Source: an uncultured Novosphingobium sp. (GTDB taxonomy: Bacteria; Pseudomonadota; Alphaproteobacteria; Sphingomonadales; Sphingomonadaceae). Taken from it: a stretch of DNA of 44,636 nt. The stretch covers positions 1-44,636 of the forward strand of contig CALKVF010000052.1 of the NCBI GenBank assembly GCA_937996535.1, read 5' to 3'. Of this stretch, positions 33,349 to 41,783 are shown in pieces (positions within the stretch are counted from its first letter, which is position 1; each line of letters starts with the position of its first letter). Under the pieces are notes generated by a model. It did not search any database. It was not told where the DNA came from and saw nothing but the letters and a program-made list of their open reading frames with translations. The translations under genes and the position numbers were made by a program.

Positions 33349-35402
33349 ACCTGCTTGCCGAAGCCGATGCCGCGAACGAACTGATGCGGCTCGCGCGCCA
33401 GATCGCGCATCACAACAAGCTCTATCATGCCCATGATGCGCCGGAGATTTCCGACGCGGAATTTGACGCGCTGGTGCGCCGCAATGCCGAGCTTGAGGCC
33501 GAGTATCCCCATCTGATCCGGCCCGACAGCCCGAGCCGCAAGGTCGGCCACGAGGTTGCCGCTTCGCCGCTCGCCAAGGTGCCCCACGAGGTTCGGATGA
33601 TGAGCCTCGACAATGCCTTTGCCGACGAGGACGTGGCCGAATTCGTCGCCCGCGTGCGCCGCTTCCTCGCGCTGGGCGAGGGCGAGCCGGTGGCGATGAC
33701 CGCTGAGGACAAGATCGACGGGCTGTCGTGCTCGCTGCGCTATGAGCAGGGGCGGCTGGTCCGCGCGGCCACCCGCGGCGATGGGCAGGTCGGCGAAGAC
33801 GTGACCGCCAATGTCGCCACCATTGCCGATATCCCCCAGCAGCTTGCCGGTGAGGTTCCCGCCGTTTTCGAGGTGCGCGGTGAAGTCTACATGAGCAAGG
33901 CCGATTTCGCTGCGCTCAATGCCGCCCAAGAAGCGCGCGGCGACAAGCTGTTTGCCAATCCGCGCAATGCGGCGGCGGGATCGCTGCGGCAGAAGGACGC
34001 CGGGGTTACCGCCAATCGCACGCTGCGCTTCCTCGCCCACGGCTGGGGCGCGGCAAGCGATGTTCCCGCGCAAAGCCAGTTCGCGATGATGCAGCAACTG
34101 GCCGACTGGGGCGTGCCGGTATCGCCGCTGCTGACGCGCTGCGACACGGTCGAGGCGATGCTGGCGCATTACCGCAGCATCGAGCACGCCCGTGCCGAGC
34201 TGCCCTATGATATCGACGGCGTGGTCTACAAGGTTGACCGGCTCGACTGGCAGGAGCGGCTGGGCTTCGTCGCCAAGTCGCCGCGCTGGGGGATCGCGCA
34301 CAAGTTTCCCGCCGAACGCGCCGAAACCACGCTGGAGGCGATCGACATCCAGGTCGGGCGCACCGGCAAGCTGACCCCGGTTGGCCGCTTGACCCCGGTA
34401 ACGGTGGGCGGAGTGGTGGTGTCCAACGTCACGCTGCACAACCGGGATGAGATCGCGCGGCTGGGCGTGCGGATCGGCGACCGGGTGGTGATCCAGCGCG
34501 CGGGTGACGTGATCCCGCAGGTGGTCGAAAACCTTACCCGCGATGCGCCCCTCGCGCCCTATGCCTTCCCCGATCACTGCCCCGAATGCGGCAGCGAAGC
34601 CGTGGCCGAAGAGGGCGAGGTCGATGTGCGCTGCACCGGCGGCCTGATCTGCCCGGCGCAGCGCACCGAACGCCTCAAGCACTTCGTCAGCCGCGCCGCG
34701 CTCGATATCGAAGGGCTGGGCGAAAAGACCATCGATGAATTCTTCGCGCTGGGCTGGCTGGAAAGTCCGGCCGACATCTTCCGCCTGCGCCGCCGCCGCG
34801 ACGCGATCCTTGGCCGCGAAGGCTGGAAGGACAAGTCGGTCGACAACCTGCTGGCCGCGATCGAGGCCAAGCGTGCGCCCGATGCCGCGCGGCTGCTGTT
34901 CGGCCTTGGTATCCGCCATGTCGGCGCGGTGACCGCGCGCGACCTGCTGAAGCGGTTCACCACGCTGGGCGCTCTGCGCAGCGTGGCCGAACGCGCCCAG
35001 GCAGGAGACGCGGATGCGGGGGCTGAACTGACCGGGATCGACGGGATCGGCCCGGCCGTGGCCGAGGCGCTGGGCGATTTCTTCCACGAAGCGCACAATC
35101 GCGAGGTGTGGGACGACCTGCTGGGCGAGGTTTCTCCGCCCGACTATGTGGTTGAAACGCGCGATAGCGCAGTGGCCGGCAAGACCGTGGTGTTCACCGG
35201 CAAGCTTGAAACCATGAGCCGCGACGAGGCCAAGGCCCAGGCTGAGCGGCTTGGCGCCAAGGCAGCGGGATCGGTTTCAGCCAAGACCGATCTGGTGGTC
35301 GCCGGGCCGGGCGCGGGGAGCAAGCTCAAGCAGGCCGCTGCGCTGGGGATTGAGGTGATCGACGAAGCCGCGTGGGCCGAAATCGTGAAAGCGGCGGGTT
35401 AG
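33345..35402 (+). CDS. ligA: NAD+-dependent DNA ligase
   Basis: 685 residues. The adenylation domain has the catalytic Lys123 in EDKIDGLS. The OB fold follows with GRTGKLTPVGRLTPV, then the four-cysteine zinc finger (CPECGSE and RCTGGLICPAQ), helix-hairpin-helix repeats, and a C-terminal BRCT domain (GKTVVFTGKLETMSRDEAK). It seals nicks in replication and repair. The GTG start overlaps recN by 4 bases. A CinA-like gene follows 3 bp after the stop, so three genes are likely co-transcribed. Confidence 0.97.
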   Translation: MNLLAEADAANELMRLARQIAHHNKLYHAHDAPEISDAEFDALVRRNAELEAEYPHLIRPDSPSRKVGHEVAASPLAKVPHEVRMMSLDNAFADEDVAEFVARVRRFLALGEGEPVAMTAEDKIDGLSCSLRYEQGRLVRAATRGDGQVGEDVTANVATIADIPQQLAGEVPAVFEVRGEVYMSKADFAALNAAQEARGDKLFANPRNAAAGSLRQKDAGVTANRTLRFLAHGWGAASDVPAQSQFAMMQQLADWGVPVSPLLTRCDTVEAMLAHYRSIEHARAELPYDIDGVVYKVDRLDWQERLGFVAKSPRWGIAHKFPAERAETTLEAIDIQVGRTGKLTPVGRLTPVTVGGVVVSNVTLHNRDEIARLGVRIGDRVVIQRAGDVIPQVVENLTRDAPLAPYAFPDHCPECGSEAVAEEGEVDVRCTGGLICPAQRTERLKHFVSRAALDIEGLGEKTIDEFFALGWLESPADIFRLRRRRDAILGREGWKDKSVDNLLAAIEAKRAPDAARLLFGLGIRHVGAVTARDLLKRFTTLGALRSVAERAQAGDADAGAELTGIDGIGPAVAEALGDFFHEAHNREVWDDLLGEVSPPDYVVETRDSAVAGKTVVFTGKLETMSRDEAKAQAERLGAKAAGSVSAKTDLVVAGPGAGSKLKQAAALGIEVIDEAAWAEIVKAAG

Positions 35403-35405
35403 CCC

Positions 35406-35891
35406 ATGCTCAACGAATTTCACCCCACAGCCGCGCGGATCGCCGATGCGCTCAAGGCCCGGCGCGAGAAGATCGCGGTGGCCGATGGCGCGACCGGCGG
35501 ACTGATCGGGGCCGCGCTGCTGACAGTGCCGGGTGCGCTCAAGTTCTATGTCGGGGGCGGGGTGGTCTATTCGTTCCGCGCGCGTGACGTGCTGTTTGAT
35601 CTGCCGGCCGAGGCTTACGAGGGGATGCGCTCGGCCACGCCCGACTATGCGCTGCTTCAAGCCCGCGCGATCCGTGACCGGTTTGGCGCGCAGTGGGGCA
35701 TCGCCGAGACGGGTTCGGCGGGCGGCGGGCGCCATCCGATGGGCGTGGCGGCCGGGGTCAGCTGCTGTGCGGTGGTCGGCCCGGACATCGAGCTGACCCA
35801 CGTCACTGAAACCTTTAACGACGACCGGATCGCCAACATGGCGCTGTTTACCCGCGCGGCGCTCGGCCTGCTGGACGAGGCGCTCAGCTAA
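35406..35891 (+). CDS. CinA C-terminal-like protein (PncC family) without the usual Ser
   Basis: 161 residues of the CinA C-terminal/nicotinamide-mononucleotide amidase fold: ATGGLIGAALLTVPGALKFYVGGGVVYS near the start and ETGSAGGGRHPMGVAAG later. In PncC enzymes the first motif reads AESCTGG, with the Ser as nucleophile. Here it reads ADGATGG (26-32), so Gly28 replaces that Ser and Asp27 replaces the Glu. Amidase activity is therefore doubtful. It lies 3 bp after ligA, whose NAD+ use releases NMN, the PncC substrate, so the context would suit an NMN amidase even though the site does not. Confidence 0.82.
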   Translation: MLNEFHPTAARIADALKARREKIAVADGATGGLIGAALLTVPGALKFYVGGGVVYSFRARDVLFDLPAEAYEGMRSATPDYALLQARAIRDRFGAQWGIAETGSAGGGRHPMGVAAGVSCCAVVGPDIELTHVTETFNDDRIANMALFTRAALGLLDEALS

Positions 35892-35892
35892 G

Positions 35893-36270
35893 CTAGTCGC
35901 CGAGGCCTATCGACCAGTCCATCGCCCGACCGGTCTGACAGATCCGGTCATAGACCGCGCGGTTTTCGCGGATCCACAGCATCCCTTCCATATCCTCGCG
36001 TTCAAGCGGTTGGTCGAACCGCAGCCCGCATTCGCCATTCCGGCTCCACATCACGGTCGCGAACAGGCGCAGTTCGTGGAACACCAGGATCAGGGTGCGG
36101 CGCTCGGCCAAGGGCTGGGCAATCCGCAGCCGCGCCCCGGTCGAGGAAATGTCGTCGATCAGGCAGGGGCAGGTCTGGTGGGTCAGCACCAGCGAGGCAG
36201 GAACGGCCAGCCGCAAACGGTTGGAATGGCGATTGCCGTGGCGGCTGGCGGGAAGCGGCTGAAGGCCCAT
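35893..36270 (-). CDS. Stand-alone PilZ-domain protein
   Basis: 125 residues. The cyclic-di-GMP-binding motifs are both present: RHSNR (RxxxR) near residue 14 and DISSTGARL (DxSxxG) near residue 40, followed by the PilZ beta-barrel. A single-domain PilZ protein normally works as a cyclic-di-GMP effector that controls motility, polysaccharide export or transcription through a partner. It stands alone on the minus strand, 2 bp past the end of the convergent CinA-like gene. TTAACC (36298-36293) lies 23 bp upstream of its start, as in the first GGDEF-EAL gene. Confidence 0.9.
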   Translation of the reverse strand: MGLQPLPASRHGNRHSNRLRLAVPASLVLTHQTCPCLIDDISSTGARLRIAQPLAERRTLILVFHELRLFATVMWSRNGECGLRFDQPLEREDMEGMLWIRENRAVYDRICQTGRAMDWSIGLGD

Positions 36271-36292
36271 GTCGCCCGACCTAGCGCCAAGG

Positions 36293-36298
36293 GGTTAA
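36293..36298 (-). promoter_or_regulatory. TTAACC element upstream of the PilZ gene
   Basis: TTAACC on the minus strand lies 23 bp upstream of the PilZ start codon and matches the CtrA half site. The same hexamer occurs upstream of the first GGDEF-EAL gene. The match is short and could be chance. Confidence 0.25.
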
Positions 36299-36312
36299 GG
36301 TTCCGCTAGAGG

Positions 36313-37194
36313 TCAGGAATGTTCCTGGGCCTCGGCAATGGGAGCCCCGGTGCGCCGCACGGCCACGATCAGCACCCCGATCAGCGCGATGGCCGATCCG
36401 GCGATGGTCCGCATATCGAGCGTGTCGCCGGTGATCAGCACGCCCAGCGCGATGGTCGACAGCGGGGTGATCAGGGTCAGCGGGGCAAGCAGGTTCGCCT
36501 CGTAGCGCGCGATCAGCCCGTAATAGGCGGTATGCGCGCCCACCGAGACGACCAGCGCGGAAAACAGCAGCGCGGCGACGAACGGCCAGCCCGCCGCCAG
36601 CGAGGCGGCCCATTGCCCCTGTTCGATCAGCGCCGAGGCGAGTGCCAGCGGGGCAAAGGCGGTCAGCCCGACCCAGGCCTGGAAGCGCAAGGGGGCGATG
36701 GCTTCCATCTGCTTCATCATGATCGCGCCGAGCGAGCCCGAGAAGGCGGCCGCCAGCACGAACAGCAGCCCTCGCGAAAGCGCCAGCCCCGGATGCCACA
36801 CCACCACCAGCACGCCCACCAGCGTCAGCGCGATCCCCAGCGCGCGGCGCCAGTGGATGCGCTCGCCCAGCATGGCGATCGATAGCAGCGTGGTAATCGG
36901 CACCCCGGCCTGGATGACCACCGCCGCCGAGGACGGCGAGGCGCTTTGCAGGCCGATGAACAGCAGCGCGAAATTGCCGGCCCCCATCAGCAGTCCGACC
37001 GCCACGATCCGCCACAGCGGACGCGGCACCGGGCGCAGCCACGGCAGGGTTGCGGCAAGGACGATGCAGAACCGAACGGCCGCAAAGAACAGCGGCGGAA
37101 TATGCCAGTTGCCGACGACCAGCTTGGACAGCACGTTGCTCATGCCCCAGATCAGGCAAATGCCGACCAGCAGGAAAAAGTCGCGCAGGGTCAT
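36313..37194 (-). CDS. EamA-family (DMT) transporter
   Basis: 293 residues with about ten hydrophobic helices in two EamA repeats. The start reads MTLRDFFLLVGICLIWGMSNVLSKLVVG, and the second repeat ends LVSVGAHTAYYGLIARYEANLLAPLTLITPLSTIALGVLITGD, typical of the drug/metabolite superfamily. Likely an inner-membrane exporter of amino acids or metabolites; the substrate is unknown. Start at 37194 begins the first membrane helix. The upstream extension to 37305 overlaps prmA coding sequence and is not conserved. It starts 13 bp after the prmA stop, in the SDR-prmA-eamA run. Confidence 0.9.
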   Translation of the reverse strand: MTLRDFFLLVGICLIWGMSNVLSKLVVGNWHIPPLFFAAVRFCIVLAATLPWLRPVPRPLWRIVAVGLLMGAGNFALLFIGLQSASPSSAAVVIQAGVPITTLLSIAMLGERIHWRRALGIALTLVGVLVVVWHPGLALSRGLLFVLAAAFSGSLGAIMMKQMEAIAPLRFQAWVGLTAFAPLALASALIEQGQWAASLAAGWPFVAALLFSALVVSVGAHTAYYGLIARYEANLLAPLTLITPLSTIALGVLITGDTLDMRTIAGSAIALIGVLIVAVRRTGAPIAEAQEHS

Positions 37195-37207
37195 TGGCGG
37201 GCGGCCT

Positions 37208-38176
37208 TCACCACTTGCGCGACCATTCGGGCAGTTGCCCCGGACGGCTGGCGCGGATCGCGGCGCCGCTGCGCTTGCGCAGCCACAGGATCGACCAGTC
37301 ACCATTCACCAGCCGCGCGGCAAGCCGCATCCCGGCGCGGCGACAGGCGGCGCGGACCTGCGCCTCCTGCGTTTCGAGCAGTCCGGCGAGCAAGAGATGC
37401 CCGCCCGGGACCAGCGCCTTGGCAAAATCGGGTGCAAGGCTGATCAGCGGCCCGGCGAGGATATTGGCGATAAGCAGATCGTAAGGTCCGCGCGCTTGCA
37501 GCAGCGGGTGATCCATCCCATCGGCGACCAGCATGGTCAGTTCGCCCGGCCGAGCGCCCATCGGCACGGCATTGGCGGTGCAATTGTCAGCCACGACATC
37601 GAGGCAGACCGCGTCGATGTCGCTCGCCGTGGCCAGCGTGTGGGGCCACAGCTCTATCGCAGCGAAGGCCAGAAGGCCGGTGCCGGTGCCGATATCGGCG
37701 CAGTTGCGCGCGATCACGCCCTGCTGCTTCATGTGGGTCAGCATGGCGAGGCACCCGGCGGTGGTCGCGTGCTGGCCGGTTCCGAAGGCCTGGCTGGCGG
37801 GAATGCAGAAATCGCGCAGCCCGGGCTGGCTGAGCGGAGCATGTTCGGGGGTGTGGACATGGAACGCACCGGCGCGGATCGGCTCCAGCCCTTGCTGGCT
37901 GTGGGTCAGCCAATCGACATCGGGCAGCTGTTCCACCTCGAAGTTGGGGAGGTCATCCGCGAACAGCGCTGCGATTGCGCTTCTGTCAGCCTTGGAGGGC
38001 TTGCGCGGCAGCCAGGCTTCAAGCTGCCAGTCGTCGGGCTTGTCCTCGGCGATCTCGCTGCCCGAGATGACGATGTCATAGTCCCAGTCGAACGCGTCCT
38101 CATGGGCCAGCAGCGCGCCTTCGATGACCCGGCGCGGGGCATAGGCAGTGATTTTCCAGTTCTGACTAGCGGACAT
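37208..38176 (-). CDS. prmA: Ribosomal protein L11 methyltransferase
   Basis: 322 residues of the PrmA type. The Rossmann SAM-binding motif DIGTGTGLLAFAAIEL is near the middle. NILAGPLISLAPDFAKALVPGG is the PrmA hallmark where the catalytic region N-I-L follows. The N-terminal half is the L11-recognition domain. PrmA trimethylates lysines and the N-terminus of ribosomal protein L11. Start at 38176 overlaps the end of the upstream SDR gene by 11 bp, so they are coupled. Confidence 0.93.
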   Translation of the reverse strand: MSASQNWKITAYAPRRVIEGALLAHEDAFDWDYDIVISGSEIAEDKPDDWQLEAWLPRKPSKADRSAIAALFADDLPNFEVEQLPDVDWLTHSQQGLEPIRAGAFHVHTPEHAPLSQPGLRDFCIPASQAFGTGQHATTAGCLAMLTHMKQQGVIARNCADIGTGTGLLAFAAIELWPHTLATASDIDAVCLDVVADNCTANAVPMGARPGELTMLVADGMDHPLLQARGPYDLLIANILAGPLISLAPDFAKALVPGGHLLLAGLLETQEAQVRAACRRAGMRLAARLVNGDWSILWLRKRSGAAIRASRPGQLPEWSRKW

Positions 38177-38882
38177 AGCTGGCCCCGTTGGCATCGAGCA
38201 CCGCGCCGGTCATGCTTTCGGGGGCATCAAGCGCGCAGAACACCGCCATCGACCCGATTTCCTCAGGCGTGGCGACCCGCCCGAGCGGGATGTCGGCCAG
38301 CAGGCCCGCGCCGCCCCGGCTGGCAAGATAATCGTCGGCCATCGAGGTGTCGGTAAAGCCCGGGCAGATGGCATAGCTCATCACGCCCTTCGCGGCATAT
38401 TGCCGGGCGATGGTCTTGTGCATCGCGATCATCCCGCCCTTGGCAGCGGCATAGTGCCAATGATCGGGCGAATCGCCGCGATAGCCGGCGCGGCTGGCGA
38501 TGTGCACGGTGCGCCCCTTGCGCCCGCCGTCCAGCCAGTGGCGCACGGCAAAGCGCGAAAGTTCGGCTGCGGCGGTCAGGTTGATGCGCAGCGTATCTTC
38601 CCAGCCATCGAGCCATTCGATGTCCGAGCGATCGAGCGGATTGGCTTCGAACAGCCCGGCATTGTTGACCAGCAGATCGATCTGTCCGCCGCTGCGGGCG
38701 AGGGCTTCTTCCCAGATTCGCGCCGGTGCGGCGGGATCGGCAAGGTCGGCGGCAATGGTCTGCGAATCATGGGCGCGGCGGGCGTGGCCGATCACGGTAA
38801 CGCCGCGCGCGCGCAGGCCTGCGGCGATCGCCGCGCCGATCCCGCGCGAGGATCCGGTGACAAGGGCGGTAAGAGTGCTCAT
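38166..38882 (-). CDS. Short-chain dehydrogenase/reductase
   Basis: 238 residues of the classical SDR family: VTGSSRGIGAAIA at 8-20, NNAG at 73-76, Ser130, Tyr144 and Lys148 of the YAAAK motif, and the C-terminal PESMTGAVLDANGASYVR. It is an NAD(P)-dependent oxidoreductase of unknown substrate; the sequence resembles sugar- or acyl-ACP-type reductases only in general. The start at 38882 is the conserved N-terminus. It heads the leftward SDR-prmA-eamA unit and diverges from sdhC across 125 bp. Confidence 0.9.
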   Translation of the reverse strand: MSTLTALVTGSSRGIGAAIAAGLRARGVTVIGHARRAHDSQTIAADLADPAAPARIWEEALARSGGQIDLLVNNAGLFEANPLDRSDIEWLDGWEDTLRINLTAAAELSRFAVRHWLDGGRKGRTVHIASRAGYRGDSPDHWHYAAAKGGMIAMHKTIARQYAAKGVMSYAICPGFTDTSMADDYLASRGGAGLLADIPLGRVATPEEIGSMAVFCALDAPESMTGAVLDANGASYVR

Positions 38883-38965
38883 GGCCTCTGCTCTAGGCGA
38901 GGGCGACAAAACCGCCAAGCCACGGCTTGCACGCTTCGATGTTTTGACTATGGGGAGTGCCAAGG

Positions 38966-38979
38966 GGCGCTTTTGCGCC
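38966..38979 (+). promoter_or_regulatory. Hairpin in the sdhC leader
   Basis: GGCGC-TTTT-GCGCC is a 5-bp perfect stem with a T4 loop, 28 bp before the sdhC start codon. It sits in the likely 5' untranslated region of the succinate dehydrogenase operon and ahead of the AAAAGGGGAT ribosome site (38990-38999). Role not known. Confidence 0.35.
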
Positions 38980-39007
38980 TGTCCGTTTCAAAAGGGGATA
39001 CCGCCGC

Positions 39008-39394
39008 ATGGCAGCCGCGAAGAACCGTCCGATTTCGCCGCATTTGCAGATCTGGCGCTGGGGGCCGGCAATGCTGGTCTCGATCCTGCACCGCGTTACG
39101 GGCGATGGCCTGGCCGTGGTCGGGCTTGGCGTGCTGCTCTACTGGCTGGGCTCACTGGCCGGCGGCGATGCCTCCTATAACGCGTTTCTGGCCCATGCCG
39201 GCACCTGGTATGGCAAGGTCGTTCTGATCGGCCTGACCTGGGCTTTCTTCAATCACATGGCTTCGGGGCTGCGCCACTTCGTGCTCGACATCGGTGCGGG
39301 CTTCGAACTCAAGAGCAACGCATTCTGGTCGGTCGTCACGCCGATCGTCGCCATCGTGCTGACTGTCGCCACCTGGGCGACGGTCCTGCGCTAA
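39008..39394 (+). CDS. sdhC: Succinate dehydrogenase cytochrome b556 subunit
   Basis: 128 residues with three membrane helices. The signature RPISPHLQIWRWGPAMLVSILHRVTG covers the quinone-site Ser/Arg and the conserved HR. The FNHMASGLRHFVLD region carries the haem-ligand histidine. It anchors the SdhAB catalytic dimer to the inner membrane and binds ubiquinone. The start at 39008 is set by the conserved N-terminus. It is the first gene of sdhC-sdhD-sdhA. Confidence 0.95.
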   Translation: MAAAKNRPISPHLQIWRWGPAMLVSILHRVTGDGLAVVGLGVLLYWLGSLAGGDASYNAFLAHAGTWYGKVVLIGLTWAFFNHMASGLRHFVLDIGAGFELKSNAFWSVVTPIVAIVLTVATWATVLR

Positions 39395-39406
39395 GGAACA
39401 CGGATC

Positions 39407-39787
39407 ATGGGTAACGGAACTTCGATCGGACGTGTGCGCGGCCTTGGCTCGGCACATTCGGGTGCGCACCACTGGCTGGTGCAGCGCTTCACCGCCATCG
39501 GCAACCTGATCACCGGCCTGTGGCTGCTGATCTCGCTGGTGCGCCTGCCCAACCTGCAGTTCGGCACGGTCCATGAATGGATCGCCCGCCCGCTGCCGGG
39601 CACCCTGCTGGGCCTGTTCGTGCTGTCGACCTTCTGGCACGCGCGCCTTGGTCTCCAGGTGGTGATCGAGGACTATGTCCACGAACACGCCAACAAGTTC
39701 GCCGCGATGGCGCTGCTCAACCTTGCCACTTTCGCCGGGGCTGGCTTTGGCCTGCTGTGCGTGATCCGCCTCGTGCTGGGAGCCTAA
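39407..39787 (+). CDS. sdhD: Succinate dehydrogenase membrane anchor subunit
   Basis: 126 residues with three membrane helices. GSAHSGAHHWLVQRFTAIGNL at the N-terminus and HARLGLQVVIEDYVH carry the haem- and quinone-associated His, Arg and Asp-Tyr found in alphaproteobacterial SdhD. It forms the anchor with SdhC. It starts 12 bp after sdhC with GGAACACGG upstream and is followed 4 bp later by sdhA. Confidence 0.95.
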   Translation: MGNGTSIGRVRGLGSAHSGAHHWLVQRFTAIGNLITGLWLLISLVRLPNLQFGTVHEWIARPLPGTLLGLFVLSTFWHARLGLQVVIEDYVHEHANKFAAMALLNLATFAGAGFGLLCVIRLVLGA

Positions 39788-39791
39788 TTCC

Positions 39792-41600
39792 ATGACCGCC
39801 CCTGCTTACAAGATCATCGACCATACCTATGACACCGTGGTTGTCGGCGCCGGCGGCTCGGGCCTGCGCGCCACGATGGGCTCGGCCGAAGCTGGCCTGA
39901 AGACCGCGTGCATCACCAAGGTCTTCCCGACCCGTTCGCACACCGTTGCCGCCCAGGGCGGGATCGCCGCGAGCCTCAAGAACAACACGCCCGATCACTG
40001 GACCTGGCACATGTTCGATACCGTCAAGGGTTCGGACTGGCTGGGCGATCAGGACGCGATCGAATATCTCGTGCGTGAAGCGCCGCAGGCCATTCTCGAG
40101 CTGGAACACGCCGGGATGCCGTTCAGCCGCAACGAAGACGGGACGATCTACCAGCGTCCGTTCGGCGGCCACATGCAGAACATGGGCGAAGGCCCGCCGG
40201 TGCAGCGCACCTGCGCCGCAGCGGACCGCACCGGCCACGCGCTGCTCCACACGCTCTACCAGCAGAGCCTGAAGTACGACGCCGACTTCTTCATCGAATA
40301 CTTCGCGATCGACCTGATCATGGAGAACGGTGAATGCCGCGGCGTGATCGCGCTGTGCATGGACGATGGCTCGATCCACCGCTTCCGCTCGAAGGCAGTG
40401 GTGCTGGCGACCGGCGGCTATGGCCGTTCGTACTACACCTGCACCTCGGCCCACACCTGCACCGGCGACGGCGGCGGGATGGTGCTGCGTGCCGGCCTGC
40501 CGCTGCAGGACATGGAGTTCGTGCAGTTCCACCCGACCGGCATCTACGGCGCGGGCGTGCTGATCACCGAAGGTGCGCGCGGCGAGGGTGGTTACCTGAC
40601 CAACTCCGAAGGCGAGCGCTTCATGGAACGCTATGCCCCCTCGGCGAAGGATCTGGCCAGCCGCGACGTGGTTTCGCGCTCGATGGCGATGGAAATCCGC
40701 GAAGGGCGCGGCGTTGGTCCGCACAAGGACCACATCTACCTGCACCTCGATCACATCGATCCGGCGGTGCTGGGCCAGCGTCTGCCGGGGATCACCGAAA
40801 GCGGCAAGATCTTTGCCGGCGTCGACCTGACCCGCCAGCCGCTCCCGGTGGTGCCGACCGTGCACTACAACATGGGCGGCATCCCCACGAACTATCACGG
40901 CGAAGTGATGACCATCGGTGCCGACGGCAACCCCGAAACGGTCGTCCCCGGCCTGTTCGCGGTGGGCGAAGCGGCCTGCGTTTCGGTCCACGGCGCCAAC
41001 CGCCTCGGCTCGAACTCGCTGACCGACCTCGTGGTCTTCGGCCGCGCCGCGGGCCTGCGTCTGAAGGAACTGGTCAAGCCGAATTCGGCCCATGCCGAAC
41101 TGCCCAAGGACAGCGCCGACCTCGCGCTGACCCGTCTCGATCACTTCCGCAACGCCAAGGGCGGTTCGTCGACGGCCGAAATCCGCACCGAAATGCAGCG
41201 CACGATGAGCCAGCACGCCGCCGTGTTCCGCACCGACGAGCTGATGGTCGAAGGCAAGGCGAAGCTCGCTGACACCTACAAGCGGATGCAGGACATCCAC
41301 GTGTCGGATCGCGGCCTGATCTGGAACTCGGATCTGGTCGAAACCATGGAACTCGACAACCTGATCAGCCAGGCCAGCGTGACGCTGCACGGCGCGCAGA
41401 ATCGCAAGGAAAGCCGCGGCGCCCACGCGCATGAGGATTTCCCCGATCGCAACGATGCCGAATGGATGAAGCACACCGCAGCCTGGTTCAACGGCTGGGG
41501 CGGCAAGGGCGGCGAAGTCCGCATCGACTACCGCCCGGTCCACGAATTCACGCTGACCGACGATGTGGAATACATAAAGCCGAAGAAGCGCGTTTACTAA
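39792..41600 (+). CDS. sdhA: Succinate dehydrogenase flavoprotein subunit
   Basis: 602 residues. FAD is held by VVVGAGGSGLRAT and attached through His50 in RSHTVAAQGG. The active-site region EGARGEGGYLTNSEGERFMERYAP and the C-terminal FAD segment HGANRLGSNSLTDLVVFGR are normal. It oxidises succinate to fumarate and feeds electrons through SdhB to ubiquinone. A terminator-like stem-loop follows and sdhB does not, although alphaproteobacteria usually have sdhB soon after sdhA. Confidence 0.97.
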   Translation: MTAPAYKIIDHTYDTVVVGAGGSGLRATMGSAEAGLKTACITKVFPTRSHTVAAQGGIAASLKNNTPDHWTWHMFDTVKGSDWLGDQDAIEYLVREAPQAILELEHAGMPFSRNEDGTIYQRPFGGHMQNMGEGPPVQRTCAAADRTGHALLHTLYQQSLKYDADFFIEYFAIDLIMENGECRGVIALCMDDGSIHRFRSKAVVLATGGYGRSYYTCTSAHTCTGDGGGMVLRAGLPLQDMEFVQFHPTGIYGAGVLITEGARGEGGYLTNSEGERFMERYAPSAKDLASRDVVSRSMAMEIREGRGVGPHKDHIYLHLDHIDPAVLGQRLPGITESGKIFAGVDLTRQPLPVVPTVHYNMGGIPTNYHGEVMTIGADGNPETVVPGLFAVGEAACVSVHGANRLGSNSLTDLVVFGRAAGLRLKELVKPNSAHAELPKDSADLALTRLDHFRNAKGGSSTAEIRTEMQRTMSQHAAVFRTDELMVEGKAKLADTYKRMQDIHVSDRGLIWNSDLVETMELDNLISQASVTLHGAQNRKESRGAHAHEDFPDRNDAEWMKHTAAWFNGWGGKGGEVRIDYRPVHEFTLTDDVEYIKPKKRVY

Positions 41601-41628
41601 GGCGCCGTTTCAATACGGACACAGAGGC

Positions 41629-41658
41629 AAGGGCCGGGGCAGCAATGCTTCGGCCCTT
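41629..41658 (+). terminator. Terminator candidate after sdhA
   Basis: AAGGGCCG (41629-41636) pairs with CGGCCCTT (41651-41658). A small inner AGC/GCT stem and a TTTCCC tail follow the pattern of an intrinsic terminator. It closes the sdhCDA transcript 29 bp after the stop. Confidence 0.65.
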
Positions 41659-41695
41659 TCCCGTTGATGGGTGCCCGGCGGCGGGGCGAATTGCT

Positions 41696-41724
41696 TTGAC
41701 AGCCAAAGCCCTGCCAACCATGTA
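41696..41724 (+). promoter_or_regulatory. Possible promoter of the glf-glycosyltransferase pair
   Basis: A perfect TTGACA -35 box (41696-41701) is followed after 17 bp by CATGTA (41719-41724), a poor -10 match. It lies about 60 bp upstream of the glf start. The region 41601-41783 otherwise holds only the terminator. Confidence 0.3.
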
Positions 41725-41783
41725 GCGAGCCGGCATCAGCCGCTTGCAATGGCCCGGCGGGCATCAGTCTAACAGGACAAATT

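Noticed and set aside
33189..35096. Long antisense frame opposite ligA (about 630 codons)
   Set aside because: Shadow of a strongly supported DNA ligase gene.
39717..41543. Long antisense frame opposite sdhA (about 600 codons)
   Set aside because: It mirrors sdhA exactly and has no recognisable domain or ribosome site.
41629..41658. Stem-loop after sdhA considered as a small RNA gene
   Set aside because: Its position right after the stop and its T-containing tail fit a terminator better, and no separate promoter precedes it.
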